A stretch of DNA of 64,000 nucleotides from NCBI GenBank assembly GCA_030734395.1, contig JAUZTG010000029.1, positions 3,596,001-3,660,000 on the forward strand. Reading direction: 5' to 3'. Source of the DNA: Sarocladium kiliense. Taxonomy: Eukaryota; Ascomycota; Sordariomycetes; Hypocreales; Sarocladiaceae. Below, piece by piece: positions 23,222-35,137 of this stretch (position 1 is its first letter; the number at the start of each line of letters is the position of its first letter). Below the pieces are notes generated by a model. That model searched no databases. It was not told the DNA's origin and was given only the letters and a program-made list of their open reading frames with translations. Both the position numbers and the translations under genes were made by a program.

Positions 23222-23614
23222 ATGTCAGAGCCGGCCGTCGAAGATTACACGATAGGTTGGATATGTGCCCTGCAGGAAGAGTCAAGGTGCTGCTCGACAA
23301 AGGCGCTGACATCGAATCGACGGATACTGGGCTTAGCCGGACACCACTGGCACTGGCGGCAAGAGAGGGGGGCAAGAGGCGATGGTCAAGGTACTGGTCA
23401 CGGAAGGTGCTGACCTGGAGCCAGAGACGAGAACGGCCGAACACCGCTATCTTGGGCCGCACAGACTGGGCAAGAGGCCGTCGTGCGGCTGCTGCTCGAG
23501 AAGGGCGCCGTCCGCGACGCCAAGGACAAGAATGGCAAGACACCGCTGTCGTATGTGGAAACTAGCGGATACAAGACGGTCATGAGCTTGAACCAAAGAC
23601 ACAGCTATAGCTAG
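23222..23614 (+). pseudogene. PNP_UDP-ankyrin STAND fossil with internal deletion
   Basis: The reading from ATG 23222 begins MSEPAVEDYTIGWICALQEE. DYT(I/V)GWICAL is the hallmark start of the nucleoside-phosphorylase-like domain of fungal STAND/ankyrin proteins. Immediately afterwards, in another frame, come ankyrin repeats: VKVLLDKGADIEST...RTPLALAAREG, then MVKVLVTEGADLE, then NGRTPLSWAAQTGQEAVVRL and NGKTPLSYVETSG, ending at a TAG at 23612-23614. Each repeat boundary requires a frame change. The middle of the gene (most of PNP_UDP and any NACHT/NB-ARC) is missing, leaving about 20 N-terminal codons joined to the last three or four ankyrin repeats. Confidence 0.8.
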
Positions 23615-24978
23615 CTTTTTGTTCCCAGGCATAGCACTACACAGAAGGGGTGTGGGGAGTGTAAATATATAACAATTCAATTAAGTCTGGAATCTTCTAC
23701 ATTATTCTCGACTCAGTCAGGAGGGTGGTTATGGCCATGTGGCGTTGGCTCCAGCAGGTTTAGCGGCCTCAGGCACTTGGGAACGGGGCGTTGTTGGAGA
23801 GCAGCAAAGGAGAAATTGAGAAGATCACGGCCGCCCGAGGTTGTGGTGCCCTGCGCCGCAGAAGAGACACCAGAGAGCCAACACGCGGAAAGACAGCGTG
23901 CGCCAACCAGAGTGCCTTGTGTAGCCGCCGGATGCGCAGTGACGGGAGCAGCGGTGGAAGAAAGCGCGAATGATTGGCTGATAGAACGTCTGTCGGGTCC
24001 ATCTCCAACTCCAACTTCCACTTAAGCTCCATCTAGGGAGATATTATTGGCTGATATGCATGAGCTGGATCCACCCAAATATTCCCGGGGACGAGCCCTG
24101 CTGCTCGTCCAGCTTGCTCCTCGATTTGCAGGAATGGAACGACGCAAAGCCGCAATGTCTCCCTCTCACACGACAAGTGTAGTGACCGGCTATTAGGCAC
24201 GTCTCCTCCGAGGCTTCCCGATCCCGTAGCGTGCGAGGCCCGATGCTCCCACCGTCCGTTGGCTCCATACACTCGCCACTTGTCCGCCGCATCTTCGCGA
24301 GCAAATCAAGTCGCTGATAGCCCTCCCTGACCTCGAACACGGGTGGCCGATGATCTAGTCGCGCCGCACCTTTTATGCTGTTGGTTGTCACGGATCGGTG
24401 AGTATGATGGGCTCAACAAAGAACTCTAGCCGTGTTGACGCTGAGTTGTTAGATTGAGCCGAATGAAGCCAACAGGGTATTCCTGGGATGTCAGAACGGC
24501 TCTCCACTCGTGTTAGTAGATCAGGCCACTCAGTGGTCCAGTAGATGACGTTCTTTCATTAGTAGTGTGCGGCTCTCTCGGTTCTTAGCCGTGTAGTGCA
24601 TCTACCAGTCCGTGCACAGAGCATTACCCCAGTCTGCAGGCAGAACATCAGGAAGCTACCGTTGATCAATGTGATCTAACTGCGTGCTGCTCTGGACTTT
24701 GGGCTTCCGCTAGAGTGCTAAAGAGTTACGGTCACTATAGCATGGTGGAGCGGACTTTACCCGTCATTTACCCGTAAGTCACGTGGCGAGGCGCGACGCG
24801 ATTTATGCGACGCGTGCAGTTGTTCGGCCATTCGATGGGTTTCCCACCCCAAGTTCGAGGTTACTATTCGCCCTTCGTCTAGGTACTCTGGATATAATAA
24901 GGCAAGAGGATATCTGTGCTGACCTGGGGCCAAGGCGGGACTCGATTCCGAGCTAAGAACGGTTTTCATTTATGCCAT
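23615..24978. other. gene-free stretch
   Basis: No supportable gene. A 115-codon minus frame (24044-24391) and a 102-codon minus frame (23713-24021) lack domains or conservation cues, and I do not call them. Confidence 0.4.
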
Positions 24979-25599
24979 ATGTTGCGTGTATCGAGCCGAG
25001 TAGCCATTCCGACGATAGTGACCGCCACCGTGGCAGCATATAATTTGGATACGGGGATGTCGCATCCATCGGGAGAGCATGATAGTATGGAGGAGCTATC
25101 TCGCCAGAATGAACCTAGAGAGGAATGGACCGGAATGGACTGGGAACCAACTTTATATGTACCTACGGTGCTCATGGACCTTTGTGGAGATCTAAGTCCG
25201 GCTGGTCGACTCGCACCTAGCGATAGCAGCACCGAACCTGCCCTAGATGGTCGAATTCAGACTCGGCGAGTACAACATGTTCCCCAAAGTGAAACTTGTG
25301 GTCTTCGAAATGAATTCGGAGAGCTCCGAGATGTAATAAATGGTCTTCGAGATCAGGTAGGAGATCACCGAAATGAATTACGCGCTTTTCGAGACGGAGA
25401 GCGTACGTTTTGGGATGAGATACGTCGTCTTCTAGGTGGAATGCGTGATCTCCAGGATGAAACATACGATTTCAATCCATCAACGCTAAGTAGTCCAGGC
25501 GATGCCATGGAACTTGACAGCATCCAAGGTGATGAGATGCAGCTTGACAGTATCCCAGGCGACACAATGGTCGTGGACTGTGACAGCCGTGGTAATTAA
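24979..25599 (+). CDS. hypothetical protein, coiled-coil middle and acidic C-terminus
   Basis: A single open frame of 206 codons starts at ATG 24979; the frame is open further upstream without another ATG. Residues about 110-170 are rich in charged heptads (LRNEFGELRDVINGLRDQV and similar), suggesting a coiled coil. The C-terminus has two tandem DSI(Q/P)GD-type repeats, about MELDSIQGDEMQLDSIPGD. No known domain is recognised. The opposite strand is also open for up to 88 codons, so chance coding potential cannot be excluded. It sits next to AT-rich relic DNA. Confidence 0.3.
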   Translation: MLRVSSRVAIPTIVTATVAAYNLDTGMSHPSGEHDSMEELSRQNEPREEWTGMDWEPTLYVPTVLMDLCGDLSPAGRLAPSDSSTEPALDGRIQTRRVQHVPQSETCGLRNEFGELRDVINGLRDQVGDHRNELRAFRDGERTFWDEIRRLLGGMRDLQDETYDFNPSTLSSPGDAMELDSIQGDEMQLDSIPGDTMVVDCDSRGN

Positions 25600-28500
25600 A
25601 ATGGCCTGGATGAAGCGTGATAAGAAAAAGAGGTGGTTGATCAAGCATACGTGGGAAGATGCGGACCGTTAGTCTGCTATGCCCAGGTGAAGACGTGTGG
25701 TGCGCGTGGTCGGGTGCCGTTGGTGCGAAGGTTATGATCTACCGAGATTGTTTTGAGCAGTTGATCGGGCGGGAGTTTTGCCTTTATTTAGCTCAGTCGT
25801 TACGGAGTGTTGAGGGAGACCCTTGAGACAGGCAGGCTTGTCGCCTTGTGCGCTTCTTCAGCGCCATGAGCAGACGAAGGGGGTTGGCAATTTGTAAATT
25901 GTTTTCGTGGCACCTAGTCGTGGTTCCTTTGAACTCAGCGGCTCATGTTCGGCTTGCGGGGCGCTCGCTAACGCGGGAACTCAAGCAATCATTCCCGCGC
26001 GAGCATTGGGAGGGCATGATGTCGCAGTCACGGAAGCGGCCTCCATGCGAGGTCCTGCGGGATCAGATTGGCAGTAGTCGTGAATTCAAGAGCTCGCACA
26101 TGACAATACGACCGCCAGGACGGACCTCACCAGTAGTGCAAGGAAACATATTATGATTATTAAGTGATTTAAATACATACAGGGCTGTCTAACGGGTTTT
26201 CCTTAATGTGCGTAGCGTTTCTTGAGTTTCGTGGAATAGTATACCTAGAGATATCCTTATGACTGCTCCCGCTTAGGGAAGCTTTTGTTAAACTCCGTAG
26301 TTATCTCTAACCATTGAAGGTTTTTCTGGCCTTTTAATTGGATGAGGAATCGATTTTCCTTAGAAGTGAAACATCTAGAACGCGTAGCCTTTTTACGTTA
26401 ATCACCGTCACCCTATTCTAGAGTGTAAGGACTATTGCTCTTAGGATGTGCTGACTGTCCACCGTCTCCGTCAGGATCTTCATTGCTCTGACCGCTATCT
26501 CCTAAGACTAAGGCATTATGTTCGTTGTTCTCAGGACGCTTCGGATGTTCATAGTCTATTTCAGGGTCCTAGTCAAATCGCAGTTAGAAGGTTGCCCGCC
26601 TGTTCCCCAGCATGACACGCTGAAACCAAGCCCTTACGGGCCATTCCTAGTACGTTGCGGCACCGCCAGCGAGGCTATGCTCGGGTCCTAATAGTGGTAC
26701 ACTTGGGCCTCAACTGGCCTCGACTGAATGCACTGGAGAACTCTTCCAACCCGGCATCGGCGTGGTCCTGGTCGAGTTCTATGAACCTTTGCCGCTCCCA
26801 GACAAAGGTAATGTCGACTGAACGTCGACCATATTACTTCCAGCGGTCACATCAGCTGGCATACTGTGACTTCCGGAACGCCTCGTGTCGGCCATGCGCT
26901 GACTGCGCTTGTGACGTTTATAAGGACTCTGGGCAAGGCGACGCTGGTTGTTGAGTACGTGGCCCTCTCTGTCTCCCTTGCTCGATTCGGAGTCGAAGCC
27001 AGACTCAGCTTCACTGTTGTCATCTCGTAGAACCGACCTGCGCATTCCCTGTGATACTCTTATGGAACGCTTCTGCTTGATTCTAGCTAGATGTGGTGGC
27101 TCAGCATCCGCAGCCCCAACCGTATGATCCGCTTCGGAGAGCACCGGCCCTTGCCCCAGATTAATACTCGCATGTACCTTATGGATCTGGGCTTGGGCGG
27201 GCGTCGCATTGCCTGATGTATAGCTTGCTTGCTCTGGACCGGGCGCCTCACTAAGGGATGATACTAGCGAGGCAGGCAGGGGAAGATGCTTAACCACGGT
27301 GTGTGCGTTTAATAATAAAAAAGATCATTAGACGGGGTCGCAATGTTCTAGATGTCGCGCCAGATCATCTATTTTTATATCAGCACTAGTTCCATACTAT
27401 TGCCTACTCGGATTATTTAAGGGTGCTTTTAGCAGCGATATAATTAGTAACTTAATAGATAGGAGTATTAAATCTAAATCTTTACTATTATCTTAGTCTA
27501 TGTCGCTGGCAGATATTATAGTGTTATTATCGGACATAATTAAGATTAGATCATCTTGCGTTTCGCCGCTTAGAGTCTCGCGCTTCTAGGGATACCATTC
27601 GCTTAGGGGGTAAGATAACTCCGTCAAGAACAACGAATCACCATGCCTCTGTAAAGGGTCTGCGCTATTCACGCCTTAATAAATAGGAGGTTCCTAGAGA
27701 GAGGTATTGTTAAGAGAAACTAAGGCCATGTCGAGGAGGCACCTTATAGGAAGATAGAAAAGAGTGTGCCTATTATTATTCTATTAAGAAACAGGCAGAG
27801 GGGGAGATTATATACACAGCAGGCGGCATGGCCAGCTTTCTAATGCAAGTATTATTCCCTCGCATTATATACAAGCCACGCCCTAAGAAACCCAGGATGA
27901 GGGGCGAGCATAGCCACCCTACTAGCCTGCCAATCATACATCTACCGAAACAAATATTATGTTATGGAGATGCGATATTATTCCAGGTAGAGGCCTCGTC
28001 GTTGGTCGCCCCGTCTGCAGCCTATATGCGAACTAATTGTTACATCTGGCTTCTTATGAGTGAGAGAACGCCTAGCCTGCGCGTCGTGACCATAGGGCCA
28101 CGGAAGCACCCCCTTGGCGACTAAGCCGTCGTAGGTAACTCTGCCCGACTTCTAGCTATAATCTCGGTCTCTGTGATTTGCTAGATATATAGCCCGTCGC
28201 ACTATGTTTATTAGGAGGCGGCCGAACTACCGCCGAGGGAGCTAGCTCGCAGCACCTAGCCCCTTATCTCGTATTCTGCTTTTGGTCCGATGGATATATA
28301 GTCATTTCTTTTATGCATGGTCCATCGTTATATAGGACTAGCTATACTAGACCTCGTACCGAAGTTAGTTTTATATTATTATAGCTAAACGAAGGATCGA
28401 GTACCTGTGTAATCATAGCTTATATTACGACTGGTAATAATCTACCGCCGAGCCCGCCTAACTAATATGGTCCCACGGGTCCAGGGCTTAGCGACTCGAG

Positions 28501-30917
28501 GCGATTAGCTGCACTAATACCCCTGAATAGGTCACACGGGCTAGTAGTCTGACTCGTCTAACTCAGACATAGCCAATATTATAAATTACGGCATTTACTA
28601 GACGGACGCTAGGCTAAAGAATGCGGATTTAGATCAGCCAGAGGCCTCCAAGGCCGTGGCCACTATAACCCTAGGAGCGCATGCTCTATTACAAGGTTAG
28701 TCCTCGTAGCGTTTTCAGTGTGGCAGGAGAGACGTACCTTATAGCAGACTATAGAAGCAAGACGGTACAGCTTACTCTATCTCAAGGAATACAATCAGCG
28801 GCCATATTCGTAGGGAAACGTAACTGCTTAGGACGTGAATGCTATTAATCACTAAGATGGGCGGCGAAGGAGAAGTAGCGAGAAGCTGGGAGACGCCGCG
28901 TCATGCGTAACAGTGAGGGCATAGATCCCAGGCTAGGCGCAAGAGGTATGCGACTACTAGCTACGAGGTTGTAGGCAGGGTTCGTGAGGGAGGAAGGTTA
29001 AGAGTACTTGTCTGGAGGAAAGGGGGATGTTGGACTATTTATACTAGGCCGGCGAGATGAGGTCCGTGCGGGAGGGGCGGCGACACAGCGGCGGGTGGGC
29101 GTTGCCCGAATGGGAAGCGCCACTAAACTGGAGGCGGCAGCAGCGACTTCTCGATTACTAAAAGAAAGTCTAGCCAAAAATAAGATCTAGCTTAAGCGTA
29201 AAATATAATAACTCCTACGTATCCTTCAGCATTATATTCGATGTAACGGACAAGCCTAGAGACAAAGGGGCATAAGCAGAGCAAGAAATAATATCTTATA
29301 CCTTCTTAATCTCGTAAACAGGTCTATTATGATAACCCCTTTCCTTAGAGGAGTAACTAATCCTCTATAAAAATGCCTCTTAAGGCTTCTTTAATCGCAT
29401 AAAACACAACACTGTGTTATCAGTAAACTTGACAAGGTTTAACAACTTATTCTATAAAATTATACTTACCTTAACTATATACACATCCTTTATACTTTCT
29501 AGATAGCGTATAACTAAAGAGCAGATATAAAATTTAAGGTGTGCCTTAATCACTAGCTTCGCATATAACTTCTATAAGCATAGATTTATCTAAAGCTAAT
29601 CAGGATATACCTATACCTTCTCAGTAAAACTAATTATTTATTAATAACTCACCTTAGCCTCCCGGGCTAAAAATATAAAGCTTCTCACATCTTTTATTAT
29701 TTTTAAAGCTTTTTCTAAGATCTCTACTTCTTAGCCTTAGGCTTCGTCTTATACTTTGCCAGCCTTACCTAGTGCTTTTAAATAAAGTCTAAAGTAAGCC
29801 TGGCTAAATAATCAAAGAATTCGTCACAAGGTTATAACTAGCCGGGCCCTTAATAGTCTATAAAGAACTGATTATCTGGTAATATTTAAGGTATAATTAT
29901 TCGAGAGAGTATAGTTTCTTCTACTATATCAAGACACAGATAAAGCGCAAAGAGTCCATTAAGGAAGAAAGTAAATCGACTAGCAGCTGTAAAGCGCTAC
30001 AATATAGCCACGCAAGGCAGGCACAGGTTCCCCTCCCTCCATTTCCTCCCTTTTCCCCTAATCTCTTCTCCTGCCCTCCCATCTACTTATTTAAAGGCGC
30101 GTATTACAAGAATGAAAACTTGATTCGCAAGCGAGGTGATGAGATAACGGAGGGGGCGTATATGGTGAAAGAGACGGGAAGAAAGGGGGGGGGGGGGCGG
30201 GCAGCCGGGCGCTTGCGTCGAAAATCGAAAAGAAAGAGGCCCCCGCGTCGGGCTCAAGCCGTGGGCGGCCATTCAGATATAGTGACGAGGTCCGGTGCCG
30301 GGGGTGAGTGGAGACACGGAGGACCAGCAGAAACTCGGAAGTGTGCGAAGCGAGGAAGAGATCCCGTCCGCTCTCCCCTAGTTAAACTGCTAAGGGGCTG
30401 ATTAGTAGTTGGGTCGGTGACGACCAGCGAATACCGGCTGTTGTATGTAGACTTTTTGTTTTCTTTTTTTTTCTTCTTTGGTAGTGGGTTTTCAGCCTTT
30501 TGTGGGGCCTGTCCTGAGGCGTTGTTGGCCACGATAAGTGCGTGAGGGTGAGGAACTAACCACCTCGGAACCACCTTGGGACGATGGTAGAGGCGGGCTG
30601 TATCCTGCCACTCGCCTTGAGGTAAGATTGTGCTGAGCCAGTTACCAAGTGTCAAGATCTTGACGGTCGGAAGTAGTATAGGAGTTTCACTAAGTTAGGG
30701 CTGTGCTGCACTTTTCTCTTGTGTGGTGCATACTCAACTATCGTCTAAACAGCAACGCTCACTTCAGTGCTATACCAGCGAGGGCCAAAGGAGACAGGAG
30801 TGATTGTGATCTAGGAACCAGCCCAAGATGAGGTTGTCATTGAGTCATGGATGGGTTTTGAGCCCAGTTTAAGGATTTTTCGCGTGAATAAAGCCATTGC
30901 GCGCCCCCCGAGTGTTA
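25600..30917. other. gene-poor region including AT-rich relic tract
   Basis: No convincing gene in 5.3 kb. Bases about 26150-30000 are largely A+T- and TpA-rich, with stops in all frames (especially 27300-28000 and 29160-29990), as expected of repeat DNA eroded by C-to-T mutation (RIP). Islands of normal composition lie at 26640-27300, where a 172-codon minus frame of unknown nature is open, and at 28860-29150, which holds the candidate right end of the Starship-like element. A run of 12 or more G occurs near 30188. I could not identify the parent transposon. Confidence 0.55.
29138..29159. repeat. candidate right end of Starship-like element
   Basis: CAGCAGCGACTTCTCG (29138-29153) is the exact reverse complement of 8819-8834, and TTACT follows at 29155-29159, matching 8806-8810. 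The similarity continues weakly inward (GGCGG/CCGCC-rich). This is the outermost plausible right boundary for an element whose recombinase starts at 9302. Confidence 0.4.
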
Positions 30918-31870
30918 TCAGTACAATCCGACAAGGATATCACCACGAACCCGAGCCGTGAGATGAACCTCCGCCTCTAAATCAAGTTTGATGCCAACCA
31001 TGAGGGCAGCATCTTTCAGCTTGCCGTCTGGACCAACAGGACCCTTGAGTAGGTTTCCTACGCCATGTTAGTGTTACACGTTCACCGTTAAACAGTTAAG
31101 CGGTCTGAAAGCTTACCAATAGGGCCGTTGGCATTTCCAGAAAGGTTTGGCATTGGTAGATTCGGACCTGGGATACCATTCTGAGCCATACCAGCCTTGG
31201 GGTTGCCGCCGAACGCTCCATTATCACCGTTGCTGTAGCCCGAAGGGTACTGGGGAGCCCGATCCGATTCGCCAGGGGTCTTTGCCTGACTATTATTTTG
31301 GTTCGACTTGTCGTCTGCAGTTCAAATGGGGAACACTTACGGGGTAGACATCGTGGTGAGGTATCTGGTAACTTGCTCTCGTAAAGCTTCGGCGCTTGGT
31401 TGATCTTGTGGCTCGGTGGTTGGTAGACCGCGAGCTTGGAGGAACTGTCCTGTTGGAGTGGTCTCGTCGACTGAACTTGAGCTTTCCGAAACGTAAATAG
31501 GCTTCGAGGTGGTGAGAGGAGACTGGCTGATGGCCGAAAGGGAGAATCTGTCACGAGAGGCAGCAGGCGGTTGCTTCTTATCGGATTCTGGTGGTAGGGA
31601 GCGAGCCCTGTTGCGACTGTGTGCGAATCTGCTGGAGTCGGTTGAGACCTTAAGGGGTATCTGAAAGGATAGAGAACGTCGAATGGGTTTTGGGGGGGGT
31701 GGAGGAGTGTCTGGATGTTTCGGCGATGTGGTAGAGGCACGGAGGGGTTTCCCGAGCTCTTGCGAATTAGACCTGGGCTTTGAAGAAGGTATGGTGAAGA
31801 AACCTGTGCCAGACAAGGTCTTCCTATGTATATGCGATGAGGGCTTATTGCTTGAGGAGTTGTTGGACAT
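30918..31870 (-). CDS. conserved hypothetical protein, disordered N-terminus
   Basis: Three exons (31870-31341, 31289-31117, 31057-30918) join in phase to 280 aa; introns are 51 and 59 bp, GT-AG. The first 170 residues are Ser/Pro-rich and probably disordered, with a polyproline run (PPPPPKP). The C-terminus is compact and looks like the conserved core: GNLLKGPVGPDGKLKDAALM followed by GIKLDLEAEVHLTARVRGD and ILVGLY at the end. I do not recognise a named domain. Good phase agreement and a contrasting ordered C-terminus support a real gene. Confidence 0.7.
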
Positions 31871-32625
31871 TATGAAATGGACAGCTGGGAGCCTTTATGC
31901 TTCAGCGACCAGACGGACATTATCGTATCCGAGCGTCGGCGTCGATATGAATCCCATGCTTGCTGCATTCAATGCTACACATCCCATCATTCCCAACCAC
32001 AGGGTTTCTCAATCAGTGCTGATGATATGGCCAGAATCAACAACATGCCATAGTGAAACTTGTCGCAGGGTCGACCAAACCAGGCATTGAAGCCTGGATC
32101 CCGGCAGTCGGAGAATTATGTGACACTCTCACCGTTGCCAAGAGGACTCGGTCAACCGGGGATCGATCACAGATCTAGACTAAGTCAGATCTCGTCGCCT
32201 GAAAACGTACGACGCGTTGCTGTAACAAGGAGGCATAACCTCGTTTTGGGTTGCGCCTTGACATCCTCGTCGCGGGCCCACCGAACAGGGTTGTGTGTGG
32301 TTCCAACTTCTTGCATCGTCCCATCGCAGAGACATTACTGTGTAGAGCTTCGCCGACATCAGCTGATCATGCTACGCCTGCTTCAATTGTTCCAGGGACG
32401 CCGTATTGAAACAGGAGCTCTAGGCGCCCAGGACACGAAAGACCCTGGTTCACTCTCTGTGGCTGACACCCATTCTTGGGTCTCTGCACCTGTTCAAGAA
32501 CAAAAATTAGCGATCCAGTGTAAGGCCATCGATATAATTGACCGGCGCATGAAGAACGAGAGTATTGAGAAACCGTCACTATTACTCTAACATCAAACTT
32601 GCCGTACCTTTCCTTGCATCACCCC
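31871..32625. other. divergent intergenic region
   Basis: It lies between the minus-strand gene at 30918-31870 and the plus-strand gene at 32626. A 176-codon open frame (32060-32590) has no domain or splice support and is not called. No RNA gene seen. Confidence 0.4.
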
Positions 32626-33836
32626 ATGTGCGACCCTGTCTTCCAAGCAAAGAGGTTTGCAGGCATTCACGTCGACGCCGAAGCCGATATGTTAAGCATA
32701 ACCTTCATCACTGGCTTTGCAACCGTCTTCGCCACTGCTGAGGGCATCAGAGCTGCCCAAGCCAAGTCAAGGCGCGAGGAGCATCGTTCACGAAAGAACA
32801 ATCTCTTGGTCCACGTGCCGAAGTCCTCACAGTTTAGCCCTTTACTTGAGGGGCGAAGTGTTGTCTTATCAGGCGATCGAGTAAGCGACACTGATATACT
32901 GGCGTTTGACTATATGCTAACATCACGTTGCAGCTCTTCATCGATACCGGCACAGCACATGACCAACCATTCGGTCATCCCTTTGAGGGCTACTACCTAC
33001 CATATCCCGACACACGGTACTCCGGCCTTGTCAGCAGCATCACTCACGAAGCACCAATCATGAATTGGATCTTCGTCGACCGAGAAACATACCAGATCAA
33101 GTTCGGTAACCGTATGGCGTCGGAGGGTCACTTCACCGGGCCTTGGGATTGCACGCGGCAGGATCGTCGGCTCGTATTCGGTGGTTGGGAGGGATTCTGT
33201 GCTGTGTACGAGAACGGCCTATGGGGCCTGTACTTCGACGTCGATGGCGATCACCTCAAGTCAAAGCTCGGCGAGAATACCCATGTCATTCTTGACATCG
33301 ACTTGGTGCGAAGGGAATTGCGAACAGCGAGACCTCAGGCAGCAGCAGAAGCAGAAGCAGAAGCGGCGGTTGCGGCTGCAGCCCAGAAATCGTCACCCGA
33401 GGCGACAGCTGAGAAACCTTCACAATCATATGGTGAAGGGAAGACACCATCATCAATGCAGGAGGAAAGAACGCAGTCGACAAGACGGGAGAGCAAGGAA
33501 TGTCAGCTTAACGAGGTGATTGAAGAGTACGGCCCCGACCGTGACAATGATACGCGATCGGACTCACAATTAAGTGGCATTACATACACAGGAGAGGATC
33601 GGGTCGCAGATCGGGTAGCAGAAACAGGGGCGGGCACAACAGATGATGAGGGGATACGAGTATATCCCAGTCCACCGGCTGAAGATATGGATCGCACATC
33701 GAGCATATACTCCAGGGGCAACTCGGATAGTGATAGATGGTGGACATCAAGCGTCTATTCTGAAGATAGCAGACCAAGACAGTCGTACCAGCCAACAGAA
33801 GAAGAGATGGAGGGGCTAAGAGAGGATGTAGACTGA
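32626..33836 (+). CDS. conserved fungal protein of unknown function
   Basis: Two exons (32626-32880, 32934-33836; 53-bp intron) give 385 aa. The N-terminal half is ordered: MLSITFITGFATVFATAEGI, a possible signal-anchor or membrane helix at about residues 22-45, then FGHPFEGYYLPYPDTRYSG, EAPIMNWIFVDRETYQIKFG and FGGWEGFCAVYENGLWGLYF. The C-terminal half is acidic and low complexity with an Ala/Glu run and many Ser. I chose ATG 32626 because it is the first in the open frame; an ATG at 32689 is also possible. The ordered block looks like a conserved fungal family, but I cannot name it. Confidence 0.65.
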
Positions 33837-34135
33837 TGAAGATAACACGACATTGATGAACGCCACTTATGCATAAACTGACGAGCCCTTGGCTCTCGCC
33901 GGGAACCGTAATTCTCGCACACGCTGCTATTTCTATCAATTCATTACACTGATGTGTTCCGTGAAGAGATGCATATTGATGGCAGTTACCAACTGTCAGT
34001 GCCACTCACACTTACAACCCTCCTCATCAAGTATATATAGCATATTATTCCTCCTGAGAACCCTACCCAAAATTACTTCAGATTTGTTAGATCACAGCCG
34101 AATTGTGCTTATAATTAGTCTTGTAGATTTGTAAT

Positions 34136-34651
34136 ATGACAATGGGCAGCAGATCTTCCAAGTATAAGAATGCAACCGGGAAGGATGACAGGCGGGACTA
34201 CTTACGCTTTCACGAAGGTACAGATCAACGCCAGCCCGGAGATCCCGAAGCCGGAGAGGAACCGCGACGAGACGCTTTCGAGTTACCTTCGTCTTCTGTA
34301 GATGCCAGTAAAGCCCCTGGGAAGGCGTCAAATGGAGAACCAGCGTCCCAGAAGCGCGGGCTCTTTGCAAAGAGCCTTCATGTGTTGAAGAAGACGCCGC
34401 CAGGTCCCAAGACGGCCCTGTCTGAAGGTTCCAGCCACTTTGTGACTAGTTCATTGTCAGGACAAGCAATTGATCCTGGCAAGTCTGAACCTCAAACTGA
34501 CGGCGGCGGTATCACTGTGAAAGTCGAACGACCAAATGATGGCCGGGGTAAAGGTAAAGGAAAGGAAGTTGTGTCTCAGCCTCGTAATTGGGACCAAAAA
34601 AGCTCTGCGTCTGATATGGGACCCGAAGTCACTCAGAAGGAGCTTTGGTGA
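34136..34651 (+). CDS. hypothetical disordered protein
   Basis: A single open frame of 171 codons, rich in Lys, Ser, Pro and Gly, starts MTMGSRSSKYK; an internal start at the second ATG would give MGSRSSKYK, a possible N-myristoylation signal. A basic tract (DGRGKGKGKE) lies near residue 140. No known domain. It follows the previous gene by 299 bp and precedes another small MG-starting protein. Confidence 0.45.
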   Translation: MTMGSRSSKYKNATGKDDRRDYLRFHEGTDQRQPGDPEAGEEPRRDAFELPSSSVDASKAPGKASNGEPASQKRGLFAKSLHVLKKTPPGPKTALSEGSSHFVTSSLSGQAIDPGKSEPQTDGGGITVKVERPNDGRGKGKGKEVVSQPRNWDQKSSASDMGPEVTQKELW

Positions 34652-35137
34652 ACAGCCAAGTAGGCGTGTTATCACGTATTCGGGTATTGCTTCACGTGTG
34701 GGGAGAACAAGTAAGAAGACACATGTGGAGACTTAGAATATACGCAACGAGACGTTCTTCATTGTGTCTTTTCTCACCGCCTCAATGGTCGCCTTATCGC
34801 AGTGAACATTTCATCTCGTTCAGAGCGAGCTTATTAATGCATGCATTGGCAGTGACTCGCCTCTGATCGGAGTCCACAGCCTCAATCAGCTCAGCGTGCC
34901 AGTCGAGTCAACAACACGATCACCAATATCTAGTACTCAATCATGGTAGTTTCACTCGATGACTTGCTGTTGCATGCTTCCCAAATCACCGTCGCTCACC
35001 ATGCTTGCTCACCTTCAAATAGCAACCCCAAGCTCCGGAGCATCCGACTTGAACCCACATTACTAACAATCTTCACCAATTTACCTGATTATCTTCTCTA
35101 CGACGGCTTCTAGAAATAGAAAGAGAAACACATCAAC
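34652..35137. other. intergenic
   Basis: No feature seen beyond ordinary upstream sequence for the gene at 35138. Confidence 0.4.

Noticed and set aside
26779..27297. 172-codon minus-strand open frame
   Set aside because: Lies in an island within relic DNA. Composition is plausible for a protein, but there is no domain, so it is only mentioned under the region entry.
32060..32590. 176-codon open frame between two genes
   Set aside because: No homology cue and no splice signals linking it to the downstream gene.
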